Below, in pieces: positions 28,800 to 39,900 of a stretch of 64,000 nt of DNA. Source of the DNA: Sacculina carcini (taxonomy: Eukaryota > Arthropoda > Thecostraca > Sacculinidae); the NCBI GenBank assembly GCA_916048095.2, contig OU696581.1:5676141-5740140 (forward strand), read 5' to 3'. The position numbers and the translations under genes were made by a program. The notes beneath the pieces are model-generated. The model did no database searches, had not been told where the DNA came from, and saw nothing but the letters and a program-made list of their open reading frames with translations. Positions within the stretch are counted from its first letter, which is position 1, and every line of letters begins with the position of its first letter.

Positions 28800-29878
28800 G
28801 GCTCAGAGCGAAACGTAAGGAGTAAGAGAGTGAGAAACATGATCAAAATATTTATCAAAGAGAAGATTGCGCAGAGAAGAGGAAACTGATGATAAGGATG
28901 TGGAGGAGATAACATGGGAGGCAAGAGAGTTGTATAAACGTGGAGCATAGAAAGGGAATAATTTACTAGACCAGGTAGATTCAATGAGGGCTCGTGGACA
29001 GGATAAATGCAGTGGATGACGGGAAAGAAATTTGTTAGAGGGTGTAAGAAGCTGCGAGAGGTACGTAGGTTGCCGGGGGTCATGCAAAAGTTTATAAAGA
29101 ATACAGCAAATTTTAAATTGGATGCGAGGGATGATCGGAAGCCATCAAAGTTTATAGAGATAGGGTGAGTTATGACGAAATTGGGAAGGAGAAAGCAGGA
29201 AACGACAATATTTACTAATGACATGTTGCAGGATCTTCAGAGAGGAGCGAGGTACATGAAAATATAAAGAATTGCAGTAGTTGATTCTTGAAAAGATGAA
29301 ACAATGAATCAGTTTAATAGCTGAGGGACGGTCGAGATAAGAAAGAGAAAGAAAGGTCGAGATAGAAATATTTGCAGAAAAGGAAGTGACGAATCCAGAA
29401 TGACTCCGAGATCACAAAGACTTTTAGATAGAGGTAAAGGGAGCAGCGGAGGTGTTATGCGAGGAGGATGGAGAATAAATAATTCTAATTTGGAAGTGTT
29501 AAGAAGGAGACTGCGAAAAGCACATCAAGAAGAAATATCAGAGATGATGTCTGATAAGAACGAAGCATGGGGGAAGGGAAGAGGAATAATTATTTGTATA
29601 TCGTCTGCGTAGACGTGGAACTGGACAGAATAGCGACGGAGAATATGACATAGAGAAGACATGTACAGATTGAATAGAAGCGGGGCTAGGATAGAACCTT
29701 GGGGCACACCAGAAAGTAAAGGAATTTGCTTAGAAGTAGTGGAATTGAATTGCACCGAGTAGGAACGATCAGTAAGATAAGAATGTACAAGAGAGAGCGC
29801 TGAAGAGGACACACCAAGAAAGGAGAGATCTCTGATTAAAATTGAATGGTCAACTAAGTCAAAGGCTACTGAAAGATA
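28800..29878 (-). pseudogene. LINE K reverse transcriptase, C-terminal half
   Basis: The minus strand encodes FDLVDHSILIRDLSFLGVS (motif A), LLSGVPQGSILAPLLFNLY, VQFHVYADDIQIII (YADD catalytic box), then in other frames a thumb and the tail FPFYAPRLYNSLASHVI. It is CR1/L2-like. It stops at 29,878 where Gypsy F is inserted. The N-terminal RT half resumes at 34,555. Frameshifts are present. Confidence 0.78.
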
Positions 29879-29883
29879 AAGGA

Positions 29884-30154
29884 TGTTGGGAGTTAGTTCG
29901 CAACATGCTGCGTACGCCCCTGCGCAGACTGAGCGTTGACCTGTGAAGGTCATGCGTATGTTGTCTGTGTGGTGATGTATGCGCGTGTGCTGACCTGTGC
30001 GTGTGCGTATAGTGTATAGACTGCGTGTATGTGAAATATGTGTATGAGTGATTGTTCCAGTTCGTTAAGTTAGTCTGTGTCTGGTCTTGTGAGTGAATAC
30101 AACGTGTACTTTGTGATCGTCTTCCGTGCGTCGTTCCTTCGTAACATCCAATCA
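29884..30154 (+). repeat. 5' LTR of Gypsy F
   Basis: TGTTGGGAGTTAGTTCGC to ACATCCAATCA, 271 bp, nearly identical to the 3' copy. The last base is also the first base of the Gag start codon. Confidence 0.92.
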
Positions 30155-33100
30155 TGGCGCAGCCGAAATTGTTTCAGAGCGAACATGTATCAGCGGCTAA
30201 TTGCAAGTTTTCATGGATTGGAAAAAATTCACAGCCAACTAATCTAGATATCTCAGCAGACCGAGAGCTTTCATTCAGGGCTTGGAAACGTCGCTGGGAT
30301 GACTTTTACATGCTGAGTGAATTATCATCAGCGGAGCCAGCATACCAAAAGGCCGCGATGCGATCATGTCTCTCCGACGAGACTATAAAAGTCGTAGAAA
30401 ACTTTGATATTCCAGAATCACACATCAACGACGTCACACATATCATAGATATGCTGGGAAAATATGTACAAGGACAGCACAGCGAGATACTGGCACGTAG
30501 AAAATTCAACATGAGAGCACAACAACCTGGAGAATGTTTTGACGACTTCCTAACGAGTCTTAAGGACTTGTCGAATGAATGCAACTTCTGCGTCGCATGT
30601 CGCGAATCGATGATACGTGATCGAGTAGTGATGGGGTTAGCTGACTCACAGACAATTCAGAAGATGTGTGCAGTTCAGAATTTGTCACTTCATGACGCCA
30701 TCAGAATATGTCGTTCAGAAGAAGCGGCACATCATGATTCATCAGTTCTATTCGGGCAACAGCTGAACAAAATCGGAAAGCACAGTGAGCGTGATCAAAA
30801 CGCCACTGAGAATCAACAGAAAATAAAATCGTGTTCCTATTGCGGAGGCGCATGGCACAAGAAAAAAGCAAATTGTCCCGCAGTAAACACAACATGTGCC
30901 AGGTGCCACAAAGTTGGACATTTTGCAAAAATGTGCAGAACACCAGAAACATTTCCTCGACAGAAAAATCCAGAAAAACGGGTAATGACTGTTATAGCTA
31001 GGACAAACGGCATCTCAGCTCCGAAAATCAATGTGCAGATTGTACCGAAGAAGAAATCACAGTCGAAGTGTACGGTTCAAGCTCTGCCGGACTCAGGAGC
31101 CGATATATCAGTCGTGGGATTAGACGTTCTGAGACGCATCAAAATGGGTAGACACGAACTGTCCCCAGCTATGTCAAATCCAAAAATGGCAGACCAAACA
31201 GAAGTTCGTTCTCTCGGAACGTTTGTGATGAACGTAACGTATGGCACTACAACAGTAGAAGAAACATTCCATGTACTACCTGGTGTAAAAGGATTACTGC
31301 TGTCTTGGATCATATCTCGCGACCTAAAAATTTTGCCGCAGAACTATCCAGAACTGCAAAATTCGGTAAACCGCATCAAATCACGAGATGACAATTCTCA
31401 AGCGAATGGAGAAGCAAAGCCCATCCGCCCAACAGAAAATCAAAATGAGCTGGACAGCACAAGAGAATTACAAGAGAAGCTGGTGACAAAATATCACACA
31501 GTTTTTGACGGTCACCTAAAGCCAATGCCTGGAGAAAAATTTCGCATCACACTGAAAGATGATGCAAAACCATTATGCGTTACAGCTCCAAGAAAAGTAC
31601 CGTTCAACTTGCGAGAAAAACTCAAAGCGGAATTAGACACCCTGGTTGAAAAAGGTATCATCGCATGTACGACAGAACCATCAAAGTGGTGCGCTCCTAT
31701 TGTGGTAACTCCAAAGAAAAACTCAGATAAAATCCGTCTGTGCGTCGATTTATCATTCCTCAACAAATATGTAGTGAGAGAACCATTCTCTTCTGAAACA
31801 CCAGCAGAAGTGATCTCAAACATTCTGCAAAATCAGACGGGATATTGTACGACTTTTGACGCATTAAAAGGGTATCATCAATGTGAATTGGAGGATAAAA
31901 GTACAAAATTTACCACGTTTCTCACGCCTTTTGGCAGATACAAGTTTTTGAGAGCACCGTACGGAATATCGTCAATATCCGATCACTTCAACCGGCGCAT
32001 GTACGAATGTTTTTCGACAGTGAACAATTTCTGTCGAGTGGTTGATGATGTTTTAGTGTACGACGATGATCTCAACAAACACTATAGACACGTCGAAGAA
32101 TTCCTGCAATGCTGTCAAAATAATGGCGTTTCTCTTAACAAGGACAAGTTTGTCTTTGGTCGGCAGTCAATTAAATTTGCTGGACACGTGATAACCAGGA
32201 CCGGATACCATCTGGACTCTGATCTATGTCGCGCAATTGCAGAATTTCCAACACCACAAAACATATCTGAATTACGATCGTTTTTCGGCATGGCCAATCA
32301 GATATCATCATTTTCAAATGTTGTTGCACAAATGTTGCAGCCAATGCGGTCACTATTGAGTGTCAAAAATGAATTTATCTGGTCGACAGAACACGATCAA
32401 GCGTTTCAGAAAGCGAAGAAATTTCTCTCATCAGAAGCAACCCTGACATATTAAGACCCTAAGAAGCCAACTCACCTGACAACAGACGCAAGTCGATTGA
32501 ACGGAATTGCTTTCGTGCTCACGCAACAACAGTCAGATGGGACATGGAAACCCGTTCAAGCGGGGTCAAGATTCCTCACTGACACCGAATCGAGATAGGC
32601 AGTCATTGAACTCGAGGCTTTGGCGATAGCATGGGGTTTGCGAAAATGCCGTACATTTTTACTTGGTCGTGATACGTTTACAATTATTGTTGATCACAAA
32701 CCTCTCGTTCCGATCTTCACCAGCAAACGTCTGGACGAGATTGAAAATCCTCGTTTACAGAGAATCCGAATGAAGACAATGGAATACAGTTTCAAGATCG
32801 TCTGGTGTAAAGGATCTGAAAACGTCACAGCAGATGCATTATCGAGATCGCCAATAGATTCGCCAACACAAGAAGACGAACTGGCAGAAGCCGAAAATGA
32901 AGTGTCAGTGTGCACACTTTGTACACAATCAGCGAAAGAGGATCATTTCAACTTGAGACTACAACGGTTGAAAGAAGTATCAGACTCAGACCACGAGCTA
33001 AGAGTCCTAAACAAATATGTACTGCAAGGATTTACTTCTGCAAAAAGCGCGTTACCTGATGTGATCAAACTGTACTGGCCAAAACATGCCGAACTTTCTG

Positions 33101-34287
33101 TCGATGATGGCATGATTGTATGTGGTTGTCGCCTCGTCGTTCCACGGTCAATGAGACGAGAAATGCTGAAGCTTCAACACGAAAGTCATCAAGGTCAGGA
33201 AAGAGTGAAAGCGCGCGCTCGTCGCATCCTCTATTGGCCAGGTATGGACCGTGAGATCGAAAACATCACGAAGGAATGCCGGAAATGTCAGGAGATGTTG
33301 CCAGCACAACAAAAAGAAACGTACATTGCGCATCAGAAAGCCACTCGCCCATTTGAAATCATATCAGCGGATCTAGCACAGTATGGAGGGAAAAACTTCT
33401 TTGTAGTAGTTGATCACTACTCGTCATGGACAGCCGTAGCCAATTTGGGCGCTGATACTACTGCTGAAAATGTTATACGCAGATGCCAGGATATTTTCTG
33501 CATCAACGGAGTGCCTGATATTTGGTATAGTGATGGTGGACCTCAATTCACATCTCATTAATTCCGCCAGTTTCTTTTGCGATGGGGGGTAGAACAGAGA
33601 ACGTCTTCGCCAGGCTACCCACAATCAAACGGAAAAGCCGAGTCAGCAGTCAAAAGTGTAAAGAAGATGATTGCCAAGTGCTGGGATCCACAAGCAAAGG
33701 CACCCAACAGTGAGTCATTCTCCAGAGCCTTGCTCCAGTACAGAATTACTCCTGGACCAAACGGATTGTCACCAGCTGAAATAATATATGGACGACCGAT
33801 CCAGGACACCATTCCGGCGCATCGTCGTGCGTTCGACAAGAAGTGGCAGAAGACCAACCTGGATATGGACCGCAACCGCAATGACAAATTGCAACAAAAG
33901 TCACAGAAGAGATATGATCAGGACGCCAAAGACTTGAACCCTCTAAGAATAGGAAATTGTGTTGTTGTTAGAGATCCTATCACGAAGCTGTGGTCAAACT
34001 ATGGTGTCATATCTGGCATAGCCTCACACCGCAGATACCTCATCCGACTGAATAGCGGAAGAGTGTTATGTCGAAATAGAAGATTCATCAGAAAAAGATT
34101 CGCTCACGCATCTCCCTTTCAGCACGACAATGAGAAGGAAGATAATGTGGAAACTGCTTTGGATCGTCAAGAACCGCGCGATCACCGTCCAGTGGCTGAG
34201 CCTCCACTCAGAAGGTCGGGAAGAATTCGTCGTCGGCCTGCGCGGTTAATAGAAGAAATTCAACTTTCGATGGGGAGGTGTTGGTAG
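30154..34287 (+). pseudogene. Gag-Pol of Gypsy F (K02A2.6-like), three in-frame stops
   Basis: A single frame of 1,377 codons. Gag includes zinc knuckles CSYCGGAWHKKKANC and CARCHKVGHFAKMC. The protease has LPDSGADISVV (DSG). The RT has RLCVDLSFLNKYV and VVDDVLVYDDD (VDD box). RNase H has TTDASRLNGIAFVL and VDHKPLVPIF. The integrase has HESHQGQERV with CRKC, then SADLAQYGG, YSDGGPQFTSH and NGKAESAVKSVKKM (D, D, E present). The C-terminus is RRSGRIRRRPARLIEE. Stops at 32,452-32,454, 32,596-32,598 and 33,559-33,561 disable it without any frameshift. Gag and Pol share one frame, so no ribosomal shift is needed. Confidence 0.9.
30155..30165 (+). other. Primer-binding site of Gypsy F (tRNA-Ser 3' end)
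   Basis: TGGCGCAGCCG directly follows the LTR and is the complement of CGGCTGCG-CCA, the 3' end of metazoan tRNA-Ser. The Gag ATG overlaps the LTR/primer-site boundary (A-TGG). Confidence 0.75.
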
Positions 34288-34549
34288 TTAGCTCGCAACA
34301 TGCTGCGTACGCCCCTGCACAGACTGAGCGTTGACCTGTGAAGGTCATGCGTATGTTGTCTGTGTGGTGATGTATGCGCGTGTGCTGACCTGTGCGTGTG
34401 CGTATGGTGTATAGACTGCGTGTATGTGAAATATGTGTATGAGTGATTGTTCCAGTTCGTTAAGTTAGTCTGTGTCTGGTCTTGTGAGTGAATACAACGT
34501 GTACTTTGTGATCGTCTTCCGTGCATCGTTCCTTCGTAACATCCAAACA
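34279..34549 (+). repeat. 3' LTR of Gypsy F
   Basis: TGTTGGTAGTTAGCTCGC to ACATCCAAACA, 271 bp. A handful of substitutions separate it from the 5' LTR. Confidence 0.92.
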
Positions 34550-34554
34550 AAGGA

Positions 34555-35330
34555 GGATAAGCAAAGCAGATTTACCGGATGAGAAATGATAAAAAACAGT
34601 AGAAGTAACGGAGGTTAGGACAGATTCAGTAGAGTGAGCAGACTTGAAACCCGATTAGAAGGGGTCAAGAGATTTGTTGATGAATGGCGCAAGTTGAGAA
34701 TGAATAGCAGACTCGAGGAGTTTAGAGGGAGAGATGAGTAGAGAAATAGGACGGTAACTGCTACATAGCGAGGGATCGAGTGAAGGTTTTTTGAGTATCG
34801 GAAGAATGACTGCATGCTTCTCAGGATAGAATACACCATGAAGGAACGATCTATTGATTAAATGCAATAGAAAGGGAACAAGGAGCAAAATAGTGTCTGA
34901 TAGGACACGAAAATTTATGGGGTCCGCAGATGAAAGCGAAATGTTTGTTGTAGAAATGATAGTGATGCTATCAGGAAGCTCTAGATGTGAAAAGTGAGTA
35001 AAATGATCGTGGGATTTGTTGTGAGTCAAGCGGGAGTTAGAAGAAGAAATGTTAGAAATAGCAATTAGGATTTTATCGGAAAAACACAGCAAGGTCAGAG
35101 GCAGAGAGAGAAGACGAAAGGCTTGGGTTTTGCAGGACACTCAATGAGTTAAGCGAGGACCACAGAGATTTAGGACAACGAGAGAGTGACGATAATTTAG
35201 ATTGGTAGTAGGATTGTTTAGCAGAGTATAAGGCAGATATATACAAAGAGCGAGATGAGCAGAAGGATAATCACGTAGCAGTAGTGCAATGTTGCGATCC
35301 GAAAAACCTCGACGATCTACTTAAGGTTTT
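34555..35330 (-). pseudogene. LINE K, N-terminal RT half and upstream
   Basis: The minus strand reads NRSFLHGVFYPEKHAVILPI, LKKPSLDPSLCSSYRPISLL and KLLESAIHSQLAPFINK, the RT fingers (motifs 0-2) that precede the half at 29.86 kb. Upstream (35,141-35,330) the sequence continues in broken frames toward the linker after the endonuclease. Its 5' end meets a plus-strand LINE near 35,335. Confidence 0.75.
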
Positions 35331-35377
35331 ATTCAACTAAAACAACCAAGTACATCTGGAAACAACACCAAAATAAT

Positions 35378-36275
35378 ATGTTACAAATATGCACTATATC
35401 ATTTTCTCAACACTTTTCTCAACTCACTCGCTCTTGCCGCTTCATTCTGAGAAAATTGTATCCCATACGTTCTCTTTTGGACGAATCTTCGGCTGTTCTT
35501 CTCGTCAATTCTTACATTTTCACCCGCATAGATTACTGTAACTCCTTGTTTTTTCACCTTCCCCTCAAAAGTATCCGCCATCTACAATCCATTATCAACC
35601 TTGCCTGTCGCTTAGTTCTTAAACTTCCTCCCAAAACGCCAACTTCAGCTCACCTTCACCGCCTTGGTTGGCTCACTGCTCATTTCCGAGTTCGCTACAA
35701 AATTTGCTGTTTGGTGTACAAAATCCTTCACTGTCCTTCACCCCCGTCCTATCTACGCTCACTACTTCTGGTTTAAGAGAGTACTTCTGGTTCACGTCGC
35801 CATCCTACTCCTCTAATCTGTCCCCCTGCGTTGAACCAATCCACTTGGTCTGCGAAATCATTCTTTTTTTCTGCACCCCGCATTTATAATTCACTTCCTC
35901 CTCGCCTGCTCCGAATGAAATCCTACTCATCTCTCTCCTCTGAGCTGCACAAACATTTCCTTTCTTTGGCCTCAGAGTCTTCTTAATTTTACTTGTTTGC
36001 AATGTTATAATTGATTTATTCTTCCTATTGATATTGATTGAATCCGTTTTTCCTTTTATTTAATGATTTATCTCTTTTTTGCACATTTTAGTTACATATT
36101 CCGGACTCATAATTGCTACATGTTTGTGTTTCTGTTCTGCGCTGCATGTTTTTACTTCACCCAACCTGCGCAATTGACCCAATTTCCCACTTGCTCCAGT
36201 ATTATTTTGCGTGTCGCGCGCTTGTAACTATTGTGTGCGCTATATTAAATACATGTTTGTTGTTGTTGTTGTTAT
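35378..36275 (+). pseudogene. LINE (CR1/L2-like) RT C-terminus and 3' UTR
   Basis: A 5'-truncated plus-strand LINE. The translation CRFILRKLYPIRSLLDESSA, FTRIDYCNSLFFHLP, LQSIINLACRLVLKLPPKTP and HLHRLGWLTAHFRVRYKICC is the thumb/C-terminal domain of an L2/CR1 RT. In another frame IYNSLPPRLLRMKSYSSLSS follows. The 3' end carries a (GTT)n tail at about 36,255-36,275. The RT catalytic part is missing. Confidence 0.75.
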
Positions 36276-36492
36276 GCACATTATCAGATGACTGTAGTGT
36301 ATGCATACGCAAAGGAATTACTTTACGCCACCTACTTTCGTGTCGTGCTTCACAATTGTAACAATGTGCTTTTGTCGATGGGTTGGACATGGATTCTTGG
36401 CTGATGTTGGGTTTTGGGCTTGGCGTCGTTTTTGTTGTGGTGACGTAATGCATTGGGTTTTGTTCGTTCAGCAGGCTTGCCATTTTACCACG
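36276..36492 (+). repeat. Possible 5' LTR of Gypsy B, cut by Gypsy D
   Basis: From TGTAGTGTATGCATACGC (about 36,294) to TTTTACCACG. Rejoined across Gypsy D it would end GTCACTACA next to AATTGGCAACGAG at 40,106, which looks like an LTR end followed by a TGG-type primer site. No second LTR copy exists to prove it. Confidence 0.4.
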
Positions 36493-36497
36493 GTCAC

Positions 36498-36697
36498 TGT
36501 AGTGATATTGTTGTTATTATTTCTGTTAGTGACTGGCATCATCCATCTGGCGGTTGCTATTGTTTACATGCGTTATATATGTCTGCTTTGTGCGATTGTT
36601 CATGTGCGGTTTGTAGATGTGTATGCTGTGTTCTCAGTTAATAAAAATCTATCCTTAGGCAGTGAGTATTTGTATTAATTCATTAGATAACACCACA
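36498..36697 (+). repeat. 5' LTR of Gypsy D
   Basis: TGTAGTGATATTGTTG to ATAACACCACA, about 200 bp. It contains TCAGTTAATAAAA (about 36,634-36,646), which resembles an initiator (TCAGTT) overlapping a polyadenylation signal (AATAAA). Confidence 0.92.
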
Positions 36698-36712
36698 ATT
36701 TTATTAACTGAG
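36698..36712 (+). other. Self-priming-type primer site of Gypsy D
   Basis: ATTTTATTAACTGAG directly follows the LTR. Fourteen of its bases are complementary to CTCAGTTAATAAAA inside the LTR (36,633-36,646). This matches the Tf1-type arrangement in which the transcript's own 5' end anneals next to the LTR. No tRNA-type TGG is present. Confidence 0.55.
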
Positions 36713-36722
36713 TCATAACCAA

Positions 36723-37490
36723 ATGGAAAAGTATTTACGGCCTGAACAGTTAGACTTGGACCCGAATGCTGGTTCGGCGGAGGATGAGTGGGTTGTATGG
36801 AAATGCAAGTTTGAAGCATTTATGCATGCCGTTAATCCACAAGAAGAAATGCTAAAGCTCACATTACTGCGTGCCCACCTGTCGTGTGATTGTCATAAAT
36901 TTGTGAAAAGAGCTCAGTCCTATGATGAAGCAATCAGTTTGTTATCGTCCCGGTATGTCAAGCCGAGAAGTGTGATTTTTGCTAGGCATTGTCTGACTTC
37001 GAGAAGGCAAAAACCAGGTGAATCTCTCGACACGTATATTGAGGCTTTGCAGTCCCTAGCTACTGAATGTGGCTTCACTGACGCGAGGGCGGAGGAAATT
37101 AGAAGTGAAGCGATCCGTGACACATTCATTAATGGGATTTCATCGAACTTGATACGTCAGCGTCTGTTGGAAAATTTGAATTTGAGTCTGGATGAAGCCG
37201 CAGCTCAAGCACGAGCTCTGGAGAGAGCACAAATTCAGTCAGAAGCCTATGGAATCGAACACCCTTCTACGTTTGCGGTGAATGATAACAGCATTGCTCA
37301 ATCATCGGAGGAATGTGGTATGTCGGTGAACAAAGATCAAAACTTCATCGAGACTACTGCTGCGGTCGTGAAGAGGTGTGGCTTTTGTGGTGGAACAGCT
37401 CACCCAAGGTTTCGGTGTGGAGCACGCAATGCTAAATGTCATAATTGTGGGAAAGTGGGCAATTTCTCAAAAGTATGCCGGTGGAAATGA
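36723..37490 (+). CDS. Gag of Gypsy D
   Basis: A 255-codon ORF starting MEKYLRPEQLDL. The capsid part has EDEWVVWKCKFEAFM, RQKPGESLDTYIEALQSLA and IRDTFINGISSNLIRQRLLE, typical of CsRn1/K02A2.6-like Gags. It ends in zinc fingers CGFCGGTAHPRFRC and CHNCGKVGNFSKVC, the latter with Asn in the His position. A TGA at 37,488-37,490 separates it from the protease frame. Confidence 0.82.
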   Translation: MEKYLRPEQLDLDPNAGSAEDEWVVWKCKFEAFMHAVNPQEEMLKLTLLRAHLSCDCHKFVKRAQSYDEAISLLSSRYVKPRSVIFARHCLTSRRQKPGESLDTYIEALQSLATECGFTDARAEEIRSEAIRDTFINGISSNLIRQRLLENLNLSLDEAAAQARALERAQIQSEAYGIEHPSTFAVNDNSIAQSSEECGMSVNKDQNFIETTAAVVKRCGFCGGTAHPRFRCGARNAKCHNCGKVGNFSKVCRWK

Positions 37491-37523
37491 GAAAACAAAT
37501 CTTTAAAAGGCCAGTCGGCTTCG

Positions 37524-38054
37524 ATGAACTTTCTCGCTGCTGTCGCCGCTGGCATCACACATGGCTTGAAGTCAGCTGTGTGTACGATCAGGATAAACGG
37601 AAATAAGGAAACAGCGCTTGTAGACACGGGAAGTACGAGAAGTTTCATCAAGCTGGCTCACGCCCAAAAATTGGGTCTACATATTCAGGCTGCTTCGGGT
37701 ACCGTTTGTTTGGCTGCAACCCAGCATCAAGCCAGCATAATTGGAGAATGTGTAGCTGATATTAGAGTAAAAGAAGACGTATTCAGTGACTTCCGCTTGG
37801 CGGTATTGGAAGATTTATGTGCACCAGTGTTGTTGGGTCATGATTTCATGATGGCCTATGACTGTGTCACCATGAAATTCGGTGGCGCAAAGCCGAACTT
37901 GGATGTTTGCGGCCTGGTCCCTGCCAAGGTGCAGGCTCCGTCGCTGTTCACGAACTTGCGAGCAGACTGCAGGCCAATACAAACGAAGACCAGACGACGT
38001 TCTCACGACGAAGGCGCATTCATCAAGACAGAGGTTAGTAGACTTCTTAGATAA
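37524..38054 (+). pseudogene. Protease and RT start of Gypsy D
   Basis: NKETALVDTGSTRSFIKLAH is a retropepsin active site (DTG), followed by VLLGHDFMMAYD, the usual flap-to-C-terminal motif of Gypsy proteases. The frame ends FIKTEVSRLLR*, which is where an RT would start. The rest of the RT, RNase H and integrase are gone at the X4 junction. Confidence 0.78.
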
Positions 38055-38073
38055 AAGATGATAAAGCCCAGTT

Positions 38074-38330
38074 CTAGTTCTTCAGTTCAGTTCTACTGTA
38101 ACTTTTGTTCCGTACTCCAATATCCACACTTCCAATACCAATACATAACATAGATGTGCCACCCAATGTAGCAACACTAACCTGCTGTCGACGCCATTTA
38201 TTAACACACGATACATGCACGATCGTATCAGTACACCCTGTGTCAACAAGCACTCTACACAGGCGGCCACCAACAAGAAGCTCAACAATTGGCAGGGAAT
38301 CAATGCGCGCGCTCATTTCTTGGGAGATGG
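38074..38330 (-). pseudogene. Protease start of X4
   Basis: In the frame overlapping the end of Gag, VELLVGGRLCRVLVDTGCTD and TIVHVSCVNKW form a retropepsin N-terminus with DTG. The sequence stops at the truncation. Overlap with Gag in another frame is also seen in X6, suggesting a programmed frameshift in the family. Confidence 0.7.
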
Positions 38331-39104
38331 TGCTGGCGCTGATGACCACCTCCCGCCGGCGTTTCCCGATTGGCGGCAAGCAAATGCAAGGTGACCGATT
38401 CTCCCACAATTCCAACATCTACGATCCACTCGATGTGTCCGATGCGAATCATCAATTCGCCTTGACAAAGAAGTCTTTGCCGTAGGTATCTCCGTAGCAT
38501 CATCTTCTGGTTGACTAGACGCTGAGCCTGCTCCACCAAAAGCTGTTGTCATAGCGCGATCGCTGAGAATGGCGCGAGATCGCACTAGCACATCCTGCAG
38601 ACCCAAATTATCAGCTCGAGAGCCCGCGCGAATTATCTGTCGCACAGCATCTGGTAGTCCAGCCACAAACGCACACATCAACACTCGATCGGGAACTCCC
38701 CCAAAAAGACTAGCGAGACGACGAAGGTCAGACAAAAACACATCTACAGACTCGCCCATGTGTAGCCGTCTTGCAGCAGACTGTTCGTAGGCTGCGTGCT
38801 GGTCTAGAGCAAATGCAGAATATAACGCAGCTCGCACTGACTCCAAAGAAAGCCGACTATCTGCAGGCAGTTCTGACCACACGCTGAACGCACCACCTGT
38901 CAGTCGGAGTGGTATGACTGAGACCAGAGGAACTCTTTGTAACTGGCACACTGCATCAGCTCTGGTAAACCACTCTACGATGTCTGATGTGCCATCATAT
39001 TCTGCGATGCACCTCGTGTCAAATGGGCCGGCTGGCAGCAACACACGGTCCTCACTCGCTTGGTTTGGCACCGATACTTCACATTTACGTTCACTGGATG
39101 CCAT
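38313..39104 (-). CDS. Gag of X4
   Basis: Starts MASSERKCEVS (ATG at 39,104). It carries the X-family Gag pattern: EYDGTSDIVEWFTRADAVCQ, SVIPLRLTGGAFSVWSEL, FLSDLRRLASLFGGVPDRVL and a knuckle CWNCGRIGHLAFAC. 263 residues, open throughout, about the same length as the X1 Gag. It is well preserved although the rest of the element is lost. Confidence 0.83.
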   Translation of the reverse strand: MASSERKCEVSVPNQASEDRVLLPAGPFDTRCIAEYDGTSDIVEWFTRADAVCQLQRVPLVSVIPLRLTGGAFSVWSELPADSRLSLESVRAALYSAFALDQHAAYEQSAARRLHMGESVDVFLSDLRRLASLFGGVPDRVLMCAFVAGLPDAVRQIIRAGSRADNLGLQDVLVRSRAILSDRAMTTAFGGAGSASSQPEDDATEIPTAKTSLSRRIDDSHRTHRVDRRCWNCGRIGHLAFACRQSGNAGGRWSSAPAPSPKK

Positions 39105-39110
39105 ATTGTA

Positions 39111-39122
39111 GGCGAAATAGCT
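39111..39122 (-). other. Primer-binding site of X4 (tRNA-Phe 5' end, one mismatch)
   Basis: The plus strand reads GGCGAAATAGCT beside the LTR, 11 of 12 identical to tRNA-Phe nt 1-12. The site is conserved although the element is truncated. Confidence 0.55.
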
Positions 39123-39525
39123 TGTAATATTGAAAAAAATGTATGTACAAATATACGAACGCAAACAACCACGCAACACTATCGCACACACCACGATCAC
39201 TCTATCACACACCACAATCACAATCACACCACACGATCACTATATCACACAGCTACCACGCAACGCTGGTACCCACAGCTCTCACACAACAACCGTCATC
39301 TACGCATATCAAATTTCACTCCCCTACACACACACACACATGCACACACACATTCACGCACATCTAGTGAACTAAACGAAGCGAGCGCGAATCACACAAA
39401 CAATACACACTGTTAGCCATACTAAATACGACAAGAGCACACACGCATACACACACTCACACACACACTCACTCACTTACTCGCGCTATCTCTCTCACAA
39501 TACAAACACAATACACAACACAACA
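39123..39525 (-). repeat. 5' LTR of X4
   Basis: TGTAATATTGAAAAAAATG to CACAACACAACA, about 403 bp, CA/CAC-rich like the other X LTRs. It ends at the Pol remnant of Gypsy D. Confidence 0.75.
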
Positions 39526-39712
39526 GGTACCAACAGAGGTGCCTCGACCACCGGACGACAATCACTCTACTGAGCCTGGAGCCTCTATAGAGCATTCAGC
39601 GGTCAGAGAAGAAACTGTTATCGGTGAAGAGGCGGGTGATGGTCGGTCCATGATTAGGCGTTCGGGGAGGAGCAGGCGACTGCCCGTTCGCTATGCTGAT
39701 TATGAGATGTGA
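39526..39712 (+). pseudogene. Pol C-terminus of Gypsy D
   Basis: The plus frame reads PTEVPRPPDDNHSTEPGAS to RRSGRSRRLPVRYADYEM*, an Arg-rich Gypsy Pol tail as in Gypsy F (RRSGRIRRRPARL). The 39,713-39,900 region is its 3' UTR, with no further features. Confidence 0.7.
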
Positions 39713-39900
39713 TTATACTTTTTATGTAGATGCTCGGTGTTAATGTTTGTGATTATGTGTGTAGGTGTACGTGCAGAACGAAGGCGGTGGCAGTGAGACA
39801 TCGTTGCATGCACATTGACACCTCTGGTGGTGATTGGGTGCAACAGTTATTATACTCCTTATGTGAATGATGTGTGAATGTTTTTTTGGCGGACGGTGAA

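Larger units (their letters stand above)
29884..34549 (+). mobile_element. Gypsy F, full-length and nearly intact
   Basis: A 4,666-bp Ty3/Gypsy element with two 271-bp LTRs and a tRNA-Ser primer site. It has one gag-pol frame with three stops and a GATGGGGAGG polypurine tract. The 5-bp duplication AAGGA flanks it at 29,879-29,883 and 34,550-34,554. It is inserted in opposite orientation into LINE K's RT. Highly similar LTRs and one preserved frame indicate a recent insertion. Confidence 0.92.
38056..39525 (-). mobile_element. LTR element X4, 5' half only
   Basis: A minus-strand fragment with the 5' LTR (39,123-39,525), primer site, Gag and the start of the protease. It is cut off at about 38,056, has no 3' LTR and lies inside Gypsy D. 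Confidence 0.82.

Noticed and set aside
29859..30155. Minus ORFs in both Gypsy F LTRs
   Set aside because: Present only because the LTR is duplicated. The element's sense is plus, and these are antisense.
38105..38485. 126-codon plus-strand ORF
   Set aside because: Antisense to the X4 protease and Gag, whose DTG and zinc-knuckle motifs fix the minus strand.
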